DNA from: Ectobius pallidus
Taxonomy: Eukaryota > Arthropoda > Insecta > Blattodea > Ectobiidae
Direction of reading: 5' to 3'
Length of the DNA stretch: 64,000 nt
Assembly (NCBI GenBank): GCA_964059195.1
Contig: CAXKWD010000003.1
Span: forward strand, 17,342,606 to 17,406,605
The notes beneath the pieces were generated by a model. That model had not been told where the DNA came from. It was given only the letters and a program-made list of their open reading frames with translations, and did no database searches. Position numbers and translations under genes: made by a program. Shown in pieces: positions 11,971 through 23,678 of this stretch. Numbering within the stretch: the first letter of the stretch is position 1; each line of letters begins with the position of its first letter.

Positions 11971-12375
11971 TACCCTAGTTTTCTTCTTGGTAGGTTTGCT
12001 TTCATAACACTATCAAAACGATATGTTGAGTGTGATTATTAATTGCAGGTAATTATGTGAGTGTTGTGACGCTCTCATTCCAAGCGGGCCACTTGCGTCA
12101 GTGAAACTCCAGAAATAAATACATAGCCCAGTGATTCACTTGGACTCCGCCACGTTGCATCTTCCTGCATATTTTAGCATTCCTATTAAAATTTCAGTGT
12201 AGTGGGGGATCTCGCCTCTTTTGTCAGAATAGGGCCAGTTGCTCAAAGCTGATGATCCCATGTATGAGATGTAATTCAATCATTATACTGCTATCTTACC
12301 TCTTATCTTGCCTGCTACTTAAGTGTAAATAATTCCTCACCTCAAAAATTATGTAAAAGCATAGGTATAATATTA

Positions 12376-13079
12376 CGAGGGTGGATCGGAAAGTAACGCA
12401 CAATAATTTTTTTCTTTTTACAAGAAGTTCAGTAGGTACAGTTACAAACAAATGCACACGTGAAGGTACATCTTTTGTCATTTTTATATATAGTCGCCAA
12501 GTTTCTCAACACATTTCTTCCATCGTGGTACCAGTTTCAAAATACCCGTTCACAAAAGTCCGTTCGGTTAGAGTTCAGCCATCTGCGGACTTCTGTTTCC
12601 ACTTCTACATCTGACGCAAAGCGTTTACCGGCGAGGAATTTCTTCATGGGACCAAACAAATGAAAGTCCGACGTGTCCGAAGGTCTGGACTGTATGGAGG
12701 ATGCTGGAACACCTCCCAACCAAATCTGTGGATTTTCTCGCGAACAGCTGCAGCAACATGGGGGCGAGCATTGTCATGAAGAAGTTTCATTTGTTTGGTC
12801 CCATGAAGAAATTCCTGGCCAGTAAACGTTTTGCGTCAGATGCAGAAGTGAAAACAGCAGTCCGCAGATGGCTATACTCCAGCCGAACGGTCTTCTATGA
12901 ACAGGGTATTTTGAAAGTAGTATCACAATGGGAGAAATGTGTTGAGAAGCTTGGCGACTATATAGAAAAATCGACAAAAGATGTCCCTTCATGTGTGAAT
13001 TTGTTTGTAATTGTACCTATTAAACTCATGTAAAAAAAAAAAAAAAATATATTGTGCGTTTCTTTTCGATCCACCCTCG
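12376..13079. mobile_element. Fold-back mariner: two inverted transposase C-termini
   Basis: Flanked by TA (12374-12375, 13080-13081). Terminal repeats start CGAGGGTGGATCG. Arms of about 292 bp (12376-12667 and 12786-13079) are inverted copies, each encoding the mariner C-terminus outward: FHLFGPMKKFL, FASD, RRW and WEKCVEKLGDYIEK. The 118-bp spacer, read on the minus strand, adds NARPHVAAAVREKIHRFGWE and HPPYSPDL, so the left copy runs further into the DDE domain than the right. Neither half can encode a transposase, so mobility would need an enzyme supplied in trans. A transcript through it would fold into a long hairpin. Confidence 0.93.
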
Positions 13080-13392
13080 TAAAAGGGATTAGGCCTAGGG
13101 TGAAAATGTGTCAAATGTAAGAATTTTTATCCACATGGTACGATTGTCATTCATGGAAACGAAATTTTCCTCGCCGATTTCCAACAGGTTGTTATAGCAG
13201 TAATATAAAGAACTAAACATACTAAATTCTTTGGACTACCGTGATTACTTGAAATTATTGCTACTAAGCCCAATGGTGATTTTTACTTGATTGATTATCC
13301 TTGACTAAGGACAGCTAGACTTCGGGTTATTCTCTCACGGTTCATAAAAATCCCGCCTCTAGTCATGAATGTTTGAATTTTTGTTTTTGCAG

Positions 13393-13630
13393 ATCAAGAC
13401 GAATACGAACTCCACACAGCCTCCAGCACCACCCCAACAGCAGCTGCAGCTCCAGCAACAACCACAACAGCCACAGCAACTGTCCCCAGGAGCCAATGTG
13501 CCGCCCCCGACACAGATCAACAAGATCAAGTATCCGGGCCCGCCTCACATCAAAAAAGATAAGAGACAGAGCTCTTCCAGATTCAACATCAGCAAGAACC
13601 GCGAGCTCCAGAAGTTGCCACTTCTTAAAG
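13393..13630 (+). CDS. PP2A-B': Internal coding exon of a PP2A B56 (B', PPP2R5) regulatory subunit
   Basis: B56 subunits target the PP2A phosphatase to substrates. The exon gives about 79 residues: a Q/P-rich stretch, then [15 protein letters not shown], then [18 protein letters not shown] followed by QKLPLLK. From knowledge of the family, this order matches the N-terminal segment of vertebrate PPP2R5D and fly PP2A-B', just before the HEAT-like repeats. A pyrimidine-rich tract and CAG acceptor precede the exon, and AAAG|gtaagg is a consensus donor. Codon phase is 0 at the start and 1 at the end; the split codon starts with G, as expected for the Asp that follows LPxLK in the family. The Q run may be length-variable. 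Upstream and downstream exons were not found. An insertion begins 54 bp after the donor. An overlapping + frame and the minus frame are shadows. Confidence 0.93.
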
Positions 13631-13684
13631 GTAAGGCTCAGCCTATGCATTTATAAATTCCTTGTTAATTTAATTTAATTTAAT

Positions 13685-14097
13685 TAGGGATGGGTCGATA
13701 CCAGATTTCCTCGATTACTCGATACCGATACATGATTTTTTCATCGATACTCGATACCTTCAACATTTCCAGTTTCAGTAAATAGGTACATTAAAAATTA
13801 AAATTTGAGAGAACTGTGTAATACCAACTAAATTAATTAAGTCTGCATATTTAATGAGACAAAATTTAATATCATCAGTAGCCTATAATTATTTTTAAAC
13901 TTTACATTAAAACTAAAATTAGTTTTTTAAACAGCCCACTTACAAGTTTTTGTTAAAAAATACTAGCATTCTCACTTAATTGCAGAAATGCAGAATTACA
14001 AAAATATCGAGCGAGTTTTCTGAAGTATCGTTCGATGCCGATACCATGCAAGTATCGAGAGTATCTAGGTATCGAAGGTATCGAGGACCCATCCCTA
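13685..14097. mobile_element. hAT MITE with TCGATAC motifs, in the intron next to the B56 exon
   Basis: Ends TAGGGATGGGTCGATACC and its imperfect complement. A perfect 8-bp duplication AATTTAAT (13677-13684, 14098-14105) lies within an AATTT-repeat stretch. TATCGA motifs cluster at both ends. It starts 54 bp after the B56 exon. A truncated copy is at 31085-31176. Confidence 0.9.
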
Positions 14098-14112
14098 AAT
14101 TTAATTTAATTT

Positions 14113-14160
14113 ATTACTTCTTCTACCCGTACCGTACCTATTAGAGGCAGAGGAAGTATT
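14113..14160. repeat. Short end piece of the CTTCCTCTGCCC repeat
   Basis: The text ACTTCTTCTACCCGTACCGT followed by ACCTATTAGAGGCAGAGGAA echoes the right end of the 7886-9006 element as a near-hairpin. The rest of the element is absent. Confidence 0.55.
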
Positions 14161-15078
14161 ACATTCGGCCCTTGGTTATTAACAGAAATACACGTTGTGA
14201 GTTCCTCTGAATCTAAGAAAACACTTTTCAGAAAATATGGATTAGGTATTGTTATCCTATTACTATTATCATGTATCCATTAATTATATACAGTTCAAAA
14301 TATAAAAAATAACTATTTGAGCTTTGAAAATTTGGTTCATGAATTAGATAGTTTAAATGTTTTTGACTAGCGTACGCCAACACAACAGTATTTATAACAT
14401 TACTCACGATCTTTTCTTTCCATTCAGAGATTTTACGAAAAAAATATTTCAATAAAACTCCTGAAACTTATCATAGCGAAGGATTTTTCATTATTAGTTC
14501 GTTACTTGCCTTTTCAATAACTTCTAAAGAGATATACATATCTTTATAAATAGGTCACGATTCATTCTTTTCCACGAATGTTTCTGGTATTTTCTGCTGT
14601 TTTCACACAGTGAATTGTTTCCAGCAAATTGTTGCCAACCAAAAGAGCCTGCATTCTGCTACAATAGGAAATTACCAAAAAAACAAAGTTTTTCAGTTAC
14701 TATTCTAATCACAAGCAAAATGAAATTATTTTCCTTTTAAAATGTAGGATCAAAAATAATATAAACGGTCTTACATCGTAGATGCCGGTAATTAATTTAC
14801 GGACCGTAAAAATTACGAATAATACGAGTATTCTGAATGTTAGTTTATTTTTCGTAGACGTTGCAAACTTCTTTGTAAGTAGCAGGCAGCTCATGAACGG
14901 GAAATAAATTAAATGAACACTGGCATACCTTTAGGAAATTGCAATATTCCCATTCATAAACATGAACATAAATGCTCCTTTAAATGGAAGTCGGGGGGCT
15001 GTTCCAAAAATAACGTGGAATAATGAACTATAAACTCCTTACTATACCTTTGAACACAATGAAAATATTTGTCATTAT

Positions 15079-15703
15079 CAGGGCCCGGATTTTGATGACT
15101 TGTCATCTTTTAACTGGTACAATATGAACGTTGCCCACTAGTGCAAATATTCTGATCATGACTCCCAGATTATAAAATTGGTAATTTTTATGGTCATTTT
15201 TTTTTTTATCAATTTCCCCTATATTTATTTTCAGGTCTTTTCTAGAATTTAATGCCATCATTTGGTCATTTTTGGCCATTTTAGGGTCTTTTTTCTCCCA
15301 CATTTCACATTTTTGGGCAATATTTCATATATAGTCAGTTTTCTCATTTTGTGTTGTTTCTCGCATTATATAGAGGTTTTGTGCATTTACTTGCATTGAA
15401 TATAATCGGAATTCTAAATAGGCCTAAGCATAAATAAATAAATCTTGTTATAATTTTAATTTGGATATAGAAAGATGATTTTTGCTGTTTGCATTTAATT
15501 TTAGGTACCAATTAAGTAATTGCAAGCTCATAATTGGGTCAGCAACATAAATTTAGACTAGACACAAATCTGGTGAATAAACTAACATTTTAATTTAAAA
15601 AATTGGGTAATTTTTAATGATTTTTTGGGTCATTTTTTGTATTTTTGCAGTCATTTTAAAGCTCATATTTAAAGTATTTTAGGTCATCAGAATCCGGGCC
15701 TTG
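15079..15703 (+). mobile_element. hAT MITE, CAGGGCCCGG family, copy 1
   Basis: Ends CAGGGCCCGGATTTTGATGA and its imperfect complement (TCATCAGAATCCGGGCCTTG). The 8-bp duplication GTCATTAT is perfect (15071-15078, 15704-15711). Repeats of GGTCATTTTT-type near both ends may be subterminal sites. Copy 2 in the opposite orientation is at 51251-51820. Confidence 0.93.
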
Positions 15704-16564
15704 GTCATTATCAATCTAAAATATTCCTCGGAATTATACATTATCTCTACCACGGAGGTTATCCGACATGGAAACAGGTGGTGTTTACAATTTCAATTTG
15801 CGGTGTAGTATTATAAACATTTTCAGGACTCCTGTGACAATTAACTGTTTATATAAGCTGATTTCGCTTTTTTTTCCCACAATATAATGGAATAAATGGA
15901 TTACAAAGGTAGAAGCTATTCTGTGAACGATTGCCGCAGGTTGTCATTTGTGGAGCATAATGAGTTCTCATAACTTGTAACAGTCCAAGCTGCATTTTAA
16001 ATACATGCTTTTGTTATTTATAATTACTGTTTTAATTCTGAACGTTATGCTATTTTAGATGGTTTCATTATGTACTTATGCACACCGCAGTAGATATTAA
16101 CTTTAGTCAAGATTTGATTGTAGTGAAAGAGATAAAATATGAATTAGTTTGGTTGTTTATAGCCTAAAGTGCTCCAGACTTGTGGCAGTGTGTTGATATT
16201 TTCGTTATATTTCTAAGAAAGACTACGTACTGCAGTCGTTACCATGATGTGACTTCCGGAAAATCTTTCATAGTTTATCGTTTCATGGTCAGTTAAGCCT
16301 GAAACCACCGTGAACTAGAAAGTTCATATATTATAATTACTTTGTGGACACGATATTGCCATAATTTGAACAAATTATTCCAGAGAGGTGGAAAATCAGG
16401 GCAAAATCGAATCATGGGGGTAGAAATGTAGGTTTTAAAAAACTGATAAATCGCTAGAACTCTCTTCATATGAAACAAATGCATCGTTTAAAGTTGTTAT
16501 TGTCTACCTCCTAATTTGCTTAACAGTGATATTTTAATCATCCGTAAAGCTAAATACAATTATT

Positions 16565-17075
16565 ATTTAGACCTATTATTTAATTTGTTGAAAATATAAC
16601 AGGCTCATTGCCCAACCACAACGTTCTCTTACACTAATTACACCAGTTTTACAACACTAATATTATATTTTAATGAAAAACTAAAAATATTTAAACTAAT
16701 GCTACAGGTAAAAAAGTACAGAAATAAGAAACAAGAAACACATGAGTCGCTTAGTTCCAAAACTCAACATGTCCACAAATTTTTTAAAATGAGATAATGC
16801 AAGTTCCACAATGTTGGCAGTGTAACTCTGGATTATTACTTCTATTGTAGATAAGCTTATATCACTTACTTCTAGTTAGCCTATTTTTTTCATAATTTTT
16901 ATTCCAATATTAATGTCGTTAATAGTTTTTTCCCCATTTTTCATGACTTTGATTAACATGGACATGTTGAGCTTTGGAACTAACCGACTCACATACAATA
17001 TGAAAATTACACAATGAAGGGAACAGATCAAAATATTATAGTTTTGGAGGAAACGAAACACTTAAATAAAGAAAA
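16565..17075. repeat. Dispersed repeat with internal inverted block
   Basis: Text from AACAGGCTCATTGCCCAA through TACACCAGTTTTACAA to ATGAAAATTACACAATGAAG recurs at 40796-40970. Within this copy a 35-bp block (16741-16775) is repeated inverted at 16959-16992. No coding capacity is recognised; class unknown. Confidence 0.6.
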
Positions 17076-17406
17076 TGACATGGAGCATATTTTAACTATA
17101 TCACATTTTAATTATTACTATTTTAACATTTTTATCACAGGTATTTTTAAACTGCTTATTGTTAGTATTGAATATATCTATTTGCCCATTTTCTGATTGT
17201 ATAGACGAAGCACATTATAAACAGGATAATTATTATGGGAGTCAGTGTTTGCTTTTGGGATGAAAAATAAATGCAAGATCTTTAACGATATATAATATAA
17301 GGAAAACTGTTTTGTTAAATTCCGCTCAAAAAAAAAAAAAAAAAAATACGGTCCCTAATTTTAGCTAGAGAGTCTTCTTAAGGGACATCGAAAACCAAAA
17401 AGGTTA

Positions 17407-17740
17407 CAGAAGAATCCCGCTGACCCGGACTCCGCTCGTCCGGACATCCGGTTAATCCAGACGGACGAATACATTTTGAATTTTAATCATAAATATGTTT
17501 TGTTGTTTTAATCCTACTTAGGTCTACGTATAAGGTACAGTAGTCTCAAACTAAAATGAAGTTGTAGGAAAAGTTATGTTTATGAGGGAAAAAAAAGAAT
17601 AGATTTTTATAGCTTTACCCTTCTAAAACTTATATTACAGTACAGTGTATGCATTTTAAGGCAAATTCCGTTTAATTCGGACTTCCGATGATACGGACAG
17701 TGTACGGTCCCATCTAGTCCGGATTAGCAAGAACCTACTG
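17407..17740. mobile_element. pogo/Tigger-like MITE
   Basis: Ends CAGAAGAATCCCGCTGACCC and the complement of GGATTAGCAAGAACCTACTG, flanked by TA (17405-17406, 17741-17742). Repeated TCCGGAC/GGACTTCCG text near both ends. The CAGTAGGTTC end is Tigger-like. Non-coding. Confidence 0.72.
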
Positions 17741-18493
17741 TACCTCATTTTTGATGGAGTAGTCTATTAAAAAAAAAAAAAAAAATTATGCCACGACACT
17801 GGATGTATGACGCTTTTACAAGAGTATGGATATGACCAGTTTCTCCGTTTCTGCGAACCGAAATAAAATACTCATAAACCACAGACTTGATCTTCCTGCC
17901 GCCTGCAATTCGTTATACGTCATATGGTGTACTGACATGAAGACTTGCGCGCACACACACGATCTTGTTTCATTTCAAAGAACTGTATAAACATGACAAA
18001 ACAGATTAAAGTCTCGCTCATGAAACATAAAACATCTCACGAGCGGATCAGAGCCTCAGCAGTGTTACAAACTGTGCGCAGTTAATTTATTTAATCGAGA
18101 GAAAACTAGCTGGACAAAGGCCCGTAATTTATCTCGAAAAAGTCCAGACTTCGAATTATATTTATTGTAAATATTTAGCGAATAAAAATGCGGAATCATT
18201 AACATCCTACTTTCTTCCATTCTTCTGTTCTGGCGAAAAGGTAATTTATGCCGCGCACAGGTTTTCCCTCCACTGAATAATAAAAGTCCCTTGCACCAAA
18301 CATAATATGTCACAACTATAAACAACAAAATAATATTTCACAATAAAAAAAGAACCCTTGCACCAAAAATCATATTTAACAATTATAGGAGTGGGAGTGG
18401 AAAACTCGTGCGCGGCATAAAATACCTTTTTTCCCAATTTAGCACTGTAACAATTTACAGTATCTTCATAATAATGCAATCTACATGTTTGAA

Positions 18494-18686
18494 GTATCGC
18501 GCTGGCTTCCTTTGCCCAAGGTTGCGGGTTCGATCTCGGCCCAGGCCGATGACATTTATGTGTGCATAAATATGACAGGCCCATGTCTGTAGATTTACAG
18601 ATTTACACGGGACAAAATTCCGGCATACCGGCGATGTAGCCTAAGTAGCAGTGCACCCCTGTCGTTAAATAACCATATAACAACCA
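18494..18686 (+). mobile_element. tRNA-derived SINE (family A), 5'-truncated
   Basis: It carries the B box (GCGGGTTCGATCTCGGCCC), the ATTTATGTGTGCATAAAT body and the tail CCTGTCGTTAAATAACC. It lacks the A-box half. A target duplication ACATGTTTGAA flanks it (18483-18493, 18687-18697), so the truncation arose at insertion. Confidence 0.9.
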
Positions 18687-18944
18687 ACATGTTTGAAAGC
18701 TGGAATTACGTATTTATGGAAATTGTGTTACCATAAGCAAAATATTTTCGGTATTTGAAGCGTAATTCGGTTGGATACAAAGCTAATAATTGAACAGTGC
18801 TTTCTAAGGGGGAAAAGGTAGCTCTAGTAGGATACGTAAGTTAGATAAAATAATTGTTTGGATTTTTAATTTTTAATTATTTTAGTAAATAAATTCAGTT
18901 GTAACGGAACTCGATTACGAACTGATTACCAAAAATTTATTTCT

Positions 18945-19110
18945 CTATTTATATTTCTCTCTGGTGTAGCTAAGGCTTTTTCAGCCTTCTCTTCCGCTTA
19001 CCACAGGTGGAATCATTGAAACATTACCAAATAATCCAATATAATTAAGAGTAAATACGAGATATATGATTATATATAAATATAAATTATGTTAATAAAA
19101 ATTATATTGA
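18945..19110 (-). mobile_element. LINE/SINE 3' tail with CCTGG hairpin, copy d
   Basis: Text CTGGTGTAGCTAAGGC, CAGCCTTCTCTTCCGC and CACAGGTGG matches the tail at 5180, 44437 and 50010 with drift. No microsatellite is left on this copy. Confidence 0.55.
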
Positions 19111-19874
19111 ATAAATTCATAATTAAAACTATATTAAACTATAGTAATGTATATTCATCATGGTAAGTAGAAGAAATGAAACATAAGAACGTAAAATAAG
19201 TGAAACAGTACAAAGATAAACAATTTTAACACGAAAGCAGTATATAATATAGGCTACATGTTGATGGTTGGTGGTCAAGTGGTACTAACTTGATCTTTAA
19301 CATTATGAATGTTCGGCAGATTTTTATATCCTTAGAGTATAAACTTCAGTCTCAGCCCATCATCCCTGATCTCATGTGTTCTGTCTGCTAAATTTACTTA
19401 CTTCCTATTTATTGGTCTATTAATTCGAAATTCATATTATGACTAATAAATTCATGTACTGACCATTTTACATCTCATTAATTATGTCTGGCATGTAATT
19501 TCAATATTTTTTATTAAAATCTTCTAAGTTATTTTCAATTCACTAGGGACCTTCTAACAAAGCAACTTCTTTGAAACTCCATAACACAGTAAGAAGAAAA
19601 TCCTGTAGTGGGCATACTACAGCTAGGTTTTTGTTTTTCTCACGTCTCGTAATTGAACTGTCATTTTTCAAGTGGTTTGTTTACTCAGCTAGTCATGCTA
19701 AACGCAACTACGCCGTAAATTATGCATCAAATAAATTTCCCACTAAATTTCAGTCAAGTCTTCACTTAAAATAGTAGCTAACAAGGGGCCGTCAAAACCA
19801 TGTTTTTCCATATTATTTTTCTCTTAATTGTATGCCTAGGACCTGTTAGCGTACATTTTTATGTGGCGGCTTCT

Positions 19875-20581
19875 GGGCCCTGTTTCATAGAACTTTTATA
19901 CTCATATTCGCAATTACATAATGATATTAGTTATTATTATTAGTCTTCTGTTTCATACGAATATTATCTAATAATAATAGTTATAAGTTCATGGCCCTAA
20001 ATTGTTAGTAAATATTGCAAATATTATTAGTAAACTGTTTCATAGACTGCAGAACTAATAAAATTTACTGATAATATTAGGTGTTTTCCTATAAGTGTTT
20101 TTGGACCAATAACTTATTCTCAGACCCATGTAATTCAGATTTCGTGATCTTAAAATTGTAGAAAATGAATCACTCTGATTTAATTATCAATTTAGAAAAA
20201 GCTTTCATACGCCATCAAAGGAATTTTTGTCACAACAAGTTTTTAGGATTTGAGGTTAGATTTTAGTACATAAGCGTACTGCTATCTTGAATAAGTGTCT
20301 GGCAGATTTATTAATTTCTTAGAGCTAGTTATTATTTGTTACATGTATGAAGATATATGTAGGCCATGCTGCTTTGAAATAGAATTGATAAAAAGACTAG
20401 GAAATAGCACAAACCACAAACCAGACACAAACTCCAAATCATTCAACTAACTAATGAAATAGTAATATTAGTGAAGAGATTTTATGAGTAGTGTACATAT
20501 CTCTATGAAACAATATTTTGTTAACTAATAAATAATATTATGAGTTCTAATATTATTAGCAAGTTCTGTGAAACAGGGCCC
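19875..20581. mobile_element. MITE with GGGCCCTGTTTCA ends
   Basis: The left end GGGCCCTGTTTCATAGAAC is matched by GTTCTGTGAAACAGGGCCC on the right. The interior is AT-rich with many TAATATTA units and further GTTTCATAGA echoes. I cannot define a clear target duplication. A right-end fragment of the same family is at 35112-35157. Confidence 0.78.
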
Positions 20582-21479
20582 TGAACTTTTTCACTAGTGA
20601 TCTTGAGGGCAGTGTCTAGCTGCTCCCCTGGAGGATAGAGCCAGGATTATCCGGATTTCAACAAACAGTTGCTCAAACAACCATTATCTTTCATCCAGTC
20701 AAGAGGATAACAATTGCCAAGTTAACTAGATAATAACATCATTTTAAACAGTAATCCAATTATTTGTAGTAAATCATTTAACTGTTAAAAGAGAGAGTAG
20801 TTGATGGTAAAATAGTGCAAGAAGGTCGTTGAAAACATTTTCGTTGTTTTACAGTGGATGGGCAATCTTGCAGTTTCTTCTGGCGACTGTTTATGTGGCA
20901 CTGTCCACATGACAAAACAGATTCAGACATTAATTATCTAAGGTTAACCAATTTAAAAATCCAATTAACTGCAAATAATATCCAACTACCTATGAATTCA
21001 AATATCAGTTAGTTGTGTTCATAGTTGTTCCAACTCAACTGAAGGGTACAGAAAATACATGTTGCTAGTTGTCAGATAGGATTACAATACCCGGGATCGA
21101 CAGCTAACATGGAATAAGAAACAACATGAAACTTCACTGTACCTGACTTAAGATAATTAATAATAATGCAACTTTTTGCAAGCTTTGATCTATAATAAGC
21201 TAGGGCATGGCGTAGCCATTATGCCAGAGGATTCCTATGTAGGCCTATTTCTATATAAATCATATAACTTGACTTATATAAAAATGTAATGGTTCTTTTC
21301 TGTTTGTTCCAATTTGTCGCAAAAATTACTAACCTCATATAGCTGAAATTCTTAATGAACATAATTATTGTTGTACCCAGAAAGGTTATGTCACTAGGCT
21401 ATATTTGTTGACTCATCTTCCCTATTTCACCTAACTTACTGTATAATCTTTAAAAATTCAGTATCTGTTACAATGAACT

Positions 21480-21780
21480 GCCTGCGGGGTCTTGTGGTTA
21501 GCGTCGCTGACTACAGATCCGTAGGCCCGGGTTCGATTCAGGATTTTTCTGAGGGGGTAGGGAGGTCTGGAACGGGGTGCACTCAGCCTCGTGATTCAAA
21601 TTGAGGAGCTACTTGATAGAGAAGTAGCGGCTCCGGTCTTGGAAACCACCATTAACGGCCATGGGTGTCGGCATGCTGACCACATGTCCCCCAATTCTGC
21701 CATCCGCCTTTGGTAGATGACGCTGTGGTCGGGTGGTAGGCCTTGTCCCTTCAGGGATGTTGCACCACGGAGTTTAGTTT
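21480..21780 (+). mobile_element. tRNA-derived SINE, family B
   Basis: The head GTCTTGTGGTTAGCGTCGC (A box) is followed by CCCGGGTTCGATTC (B box), then a GC-rich body with GAGGGGGTAGGGAGGTCTGG and GCTGACCACATGTCCCCC. The tail near GGTAGGCCTTGTCCCTTCAG resembles known insect SINE 3' ends. It is one of the least decayed retroposons here; its flanking duplication is unclear. Confidence 0.82.
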
Positions 21781-21986
21781 ATCTGCTAAAATTAATAACA
21801 AGCCATCACAAAGTAACAAATGAACAGGTGTACATCAGTAGTTGACGGCCTACTGGTAAACCCGAAGATCCTAAAAATTAATGTATTTTGTTTTGGAGCA
21901 TTCAATAGAAGAAGTTTAGGCCTGTTTGGTTACAAAACTTGACACAAGTATTGTATCGAAATAATGATCATGAAAATTAGCATTAT

Positions 21987-22225
21987 GAAGGTGGAAAGGC
22001 GAAGTCACCCTGAAAATTTCAATGCCATAGCCGGGATATGTGAGTCAGTTGGAGAATTTAATGTTTTGCCGGCATGTTGCCATGGCAGCTCAATTGGTTA
22101 GAGCAGCGGCACGGACAGCCAAAGATCATGGTTCAAATTCCAGGCTATGACATTTACTTTTTCAGTCAGACTTCACCTTTCCACCTTAGCCTACACACGG
22201 CTAGTGTGAAAGAAATATCATTCTG
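21987..22225. mobile_element. Inverted pair of SINE copies (family C)
   Basis: The right part (about 22080-22225, plus) has an A-box-like GGCAGCTCAATTGGTTAGAG, B-box-like ATGGTTCAAATTCC and tail CCTACACACGGCTAGTGTG. The left part (21987-22040) is a minus-strand fragment of the same body (GAAGGTGGAAAGGCGAAGTC against GACTTCACCTTTCCACCTTA). A duplication AGCATTAT(G/T)AAG flanks the whole, so it may be one complex insertion. Confidence 0.7.
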
Positions 22226-22227
22226 AG

Positions 22228-23199
22228 CATTATTAAGAGCTGTGTGGTTTTTGTCACATAATTAATGTAATTGATTAAAGTTTAATAAAACTTTACGCTG
22301 TCTGAATATATAGAATTCTGTATGTTGTACAGTTCATTGGTTTGGTTTACGTTTCTTTCATGATTTAGCTGTAAGTTATTCTTAGTGCTGTAGTCTCAAA
22401 ATTTGCCATGTATATTCTAAATTTTTGGGGAAATTATAGTGGAAGTTAAAGATTTTAAGTGGATTTTTGGACAGCATAGAAGCAGTTAATACGAGATACT
22501 ACTCATAAAGTTATTTAATTTATATGAGAGTCTGAAAATATTTCACTAAGTTGAGAATGAGGTAGTAGCAAAGCACTTACACCCATTATTTGACATAAAA
22601 TAGACATATCAGCATAAATATGAAGTTTTAATATTTCAAAAAATAAAATACATTTTGTGCATCACATTTCTGCTCAAGGGCTTGTAATAAAAATTAGTTT
22701 GAAAACCACACAATTTTGATTAGAAAGTAATACCGTGATGATTAGGTTCCGGCTATATAATAAAGAAAACTGTACATATCTTCTTTTAATGGTTCACCAG
22801 AACCTTTCTACGCAGGATTCTCTCGTATTGGTCTCTGGATTCACAATTGTCAATTGGCAAATACGCAAATAAATAATTAAAACACAGCAAAAGCAGATAA
22901 TTATGCAAGGAAACAGAAAATACACGCTAACGACTAAGGTTAGCTGAAGGTATGTGGCGTATAATACCTGCGTATACTCTCGACTATACCATTGGATTCT
23001 CAACGTAACATATATTCCAGATTTTTTACATTCATATATTCTTAAATGCTAGTCAATTGATATACGTGTGGAGAGTGTGGGAATGCTGGACTGTGCGAAT
23101 CTACTCTTGCTTTATTAATTACTAACCTAGGTTCAATGAACACCTATTACCATTTTACGAAAACCAATTAATCCTTTGAGGAGAAAAAAGTGACCAAGA
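22228..23199. other. No element recognised
   Basis: AT-rich DNA before the CpG-rich block. No repeat end or conserved frame is seen. Confidence 0.4.
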
Positions 23200-23678
23200 A
23201 GTGTGAACTTAGGCCGCACGGCGCGTTAATGTATCTCGTAAGTGCTGCAACCTGGAAGGAGTGACAGAAACCAATGAGGTCGGCCACATTGCTCACTCGA
23301 TAAAACAGCAAATTTCACGGTGGGTGGCGTTAGTCCTGTGCTGTTAGTTGGTTTCTGTCAGCCTGTGAGTGTAGTTAGGCTTTCCGAACGAGGGGTTGCT
23401 AGTTTCCTCCTGTCACTCCGAGGCCGTTGCCATGACGACTGGAAATGGAGGGAGAGAGAGGAGTTATTAAGTTGTCTGGGATGTATGGTCTTCTTTTGTC
23501 GACGGCATATGTAATCAGAAGAGCTGAAGAGAGCGTACAGCGAGTGTGGAAATACGAGTGTTTTTGTGCTGATGCTCATTGATCGATGCTGGACAGGAAT
23601 TCTCGTACAACTTAGTCGGGTGTGGTGTTATTGTTAAAAGTGGTGGCAGTGGTGCAAGCGTGGCGGGTGAATGGTGCG
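23200..23678 (+). promoter_or_regulatory. CpG-rich presumed promoter and 5' UTR of the 23.7 kb exon
   Basis: This block is visibly richer in G+C and CpG (GGCCGCACGGCGCG near 23213, further CG-rich text to 23700) than the AT-rich DNA on both sides. It directly precedes the open frame and carries stops in that frame, as a 5' leader would. No clear TATA box is seen, which suits a CpG-type promoter. The transcription start cannot be fixed by eye. Confidence 0.45.

Larger units (their letters stand above)
13631..23199 (+). other. Presumed B56 intron, proximal part
   Basis: It begins with the donor gtaagg. I see no further conserved coding sequence here, only repeats listed separately. Stretches without any recognised element are about 14165-15070, 15712-16565, 17075-17400, 17743-18480, 19110-19870 and 20583-21475; these are plain AT-rich DNA with short homopolymers. 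Short open frames here lack codon bias or family resemblance. Confidence 0.5.

Noticed and set aside
13363..13678. Other open frames overlapping the B56 exon on both strands
   Set aside because: Only the 13393-13630 plus frame matches B56 motifs and fits the splice sites; the others are shadows of its GC-rich text.
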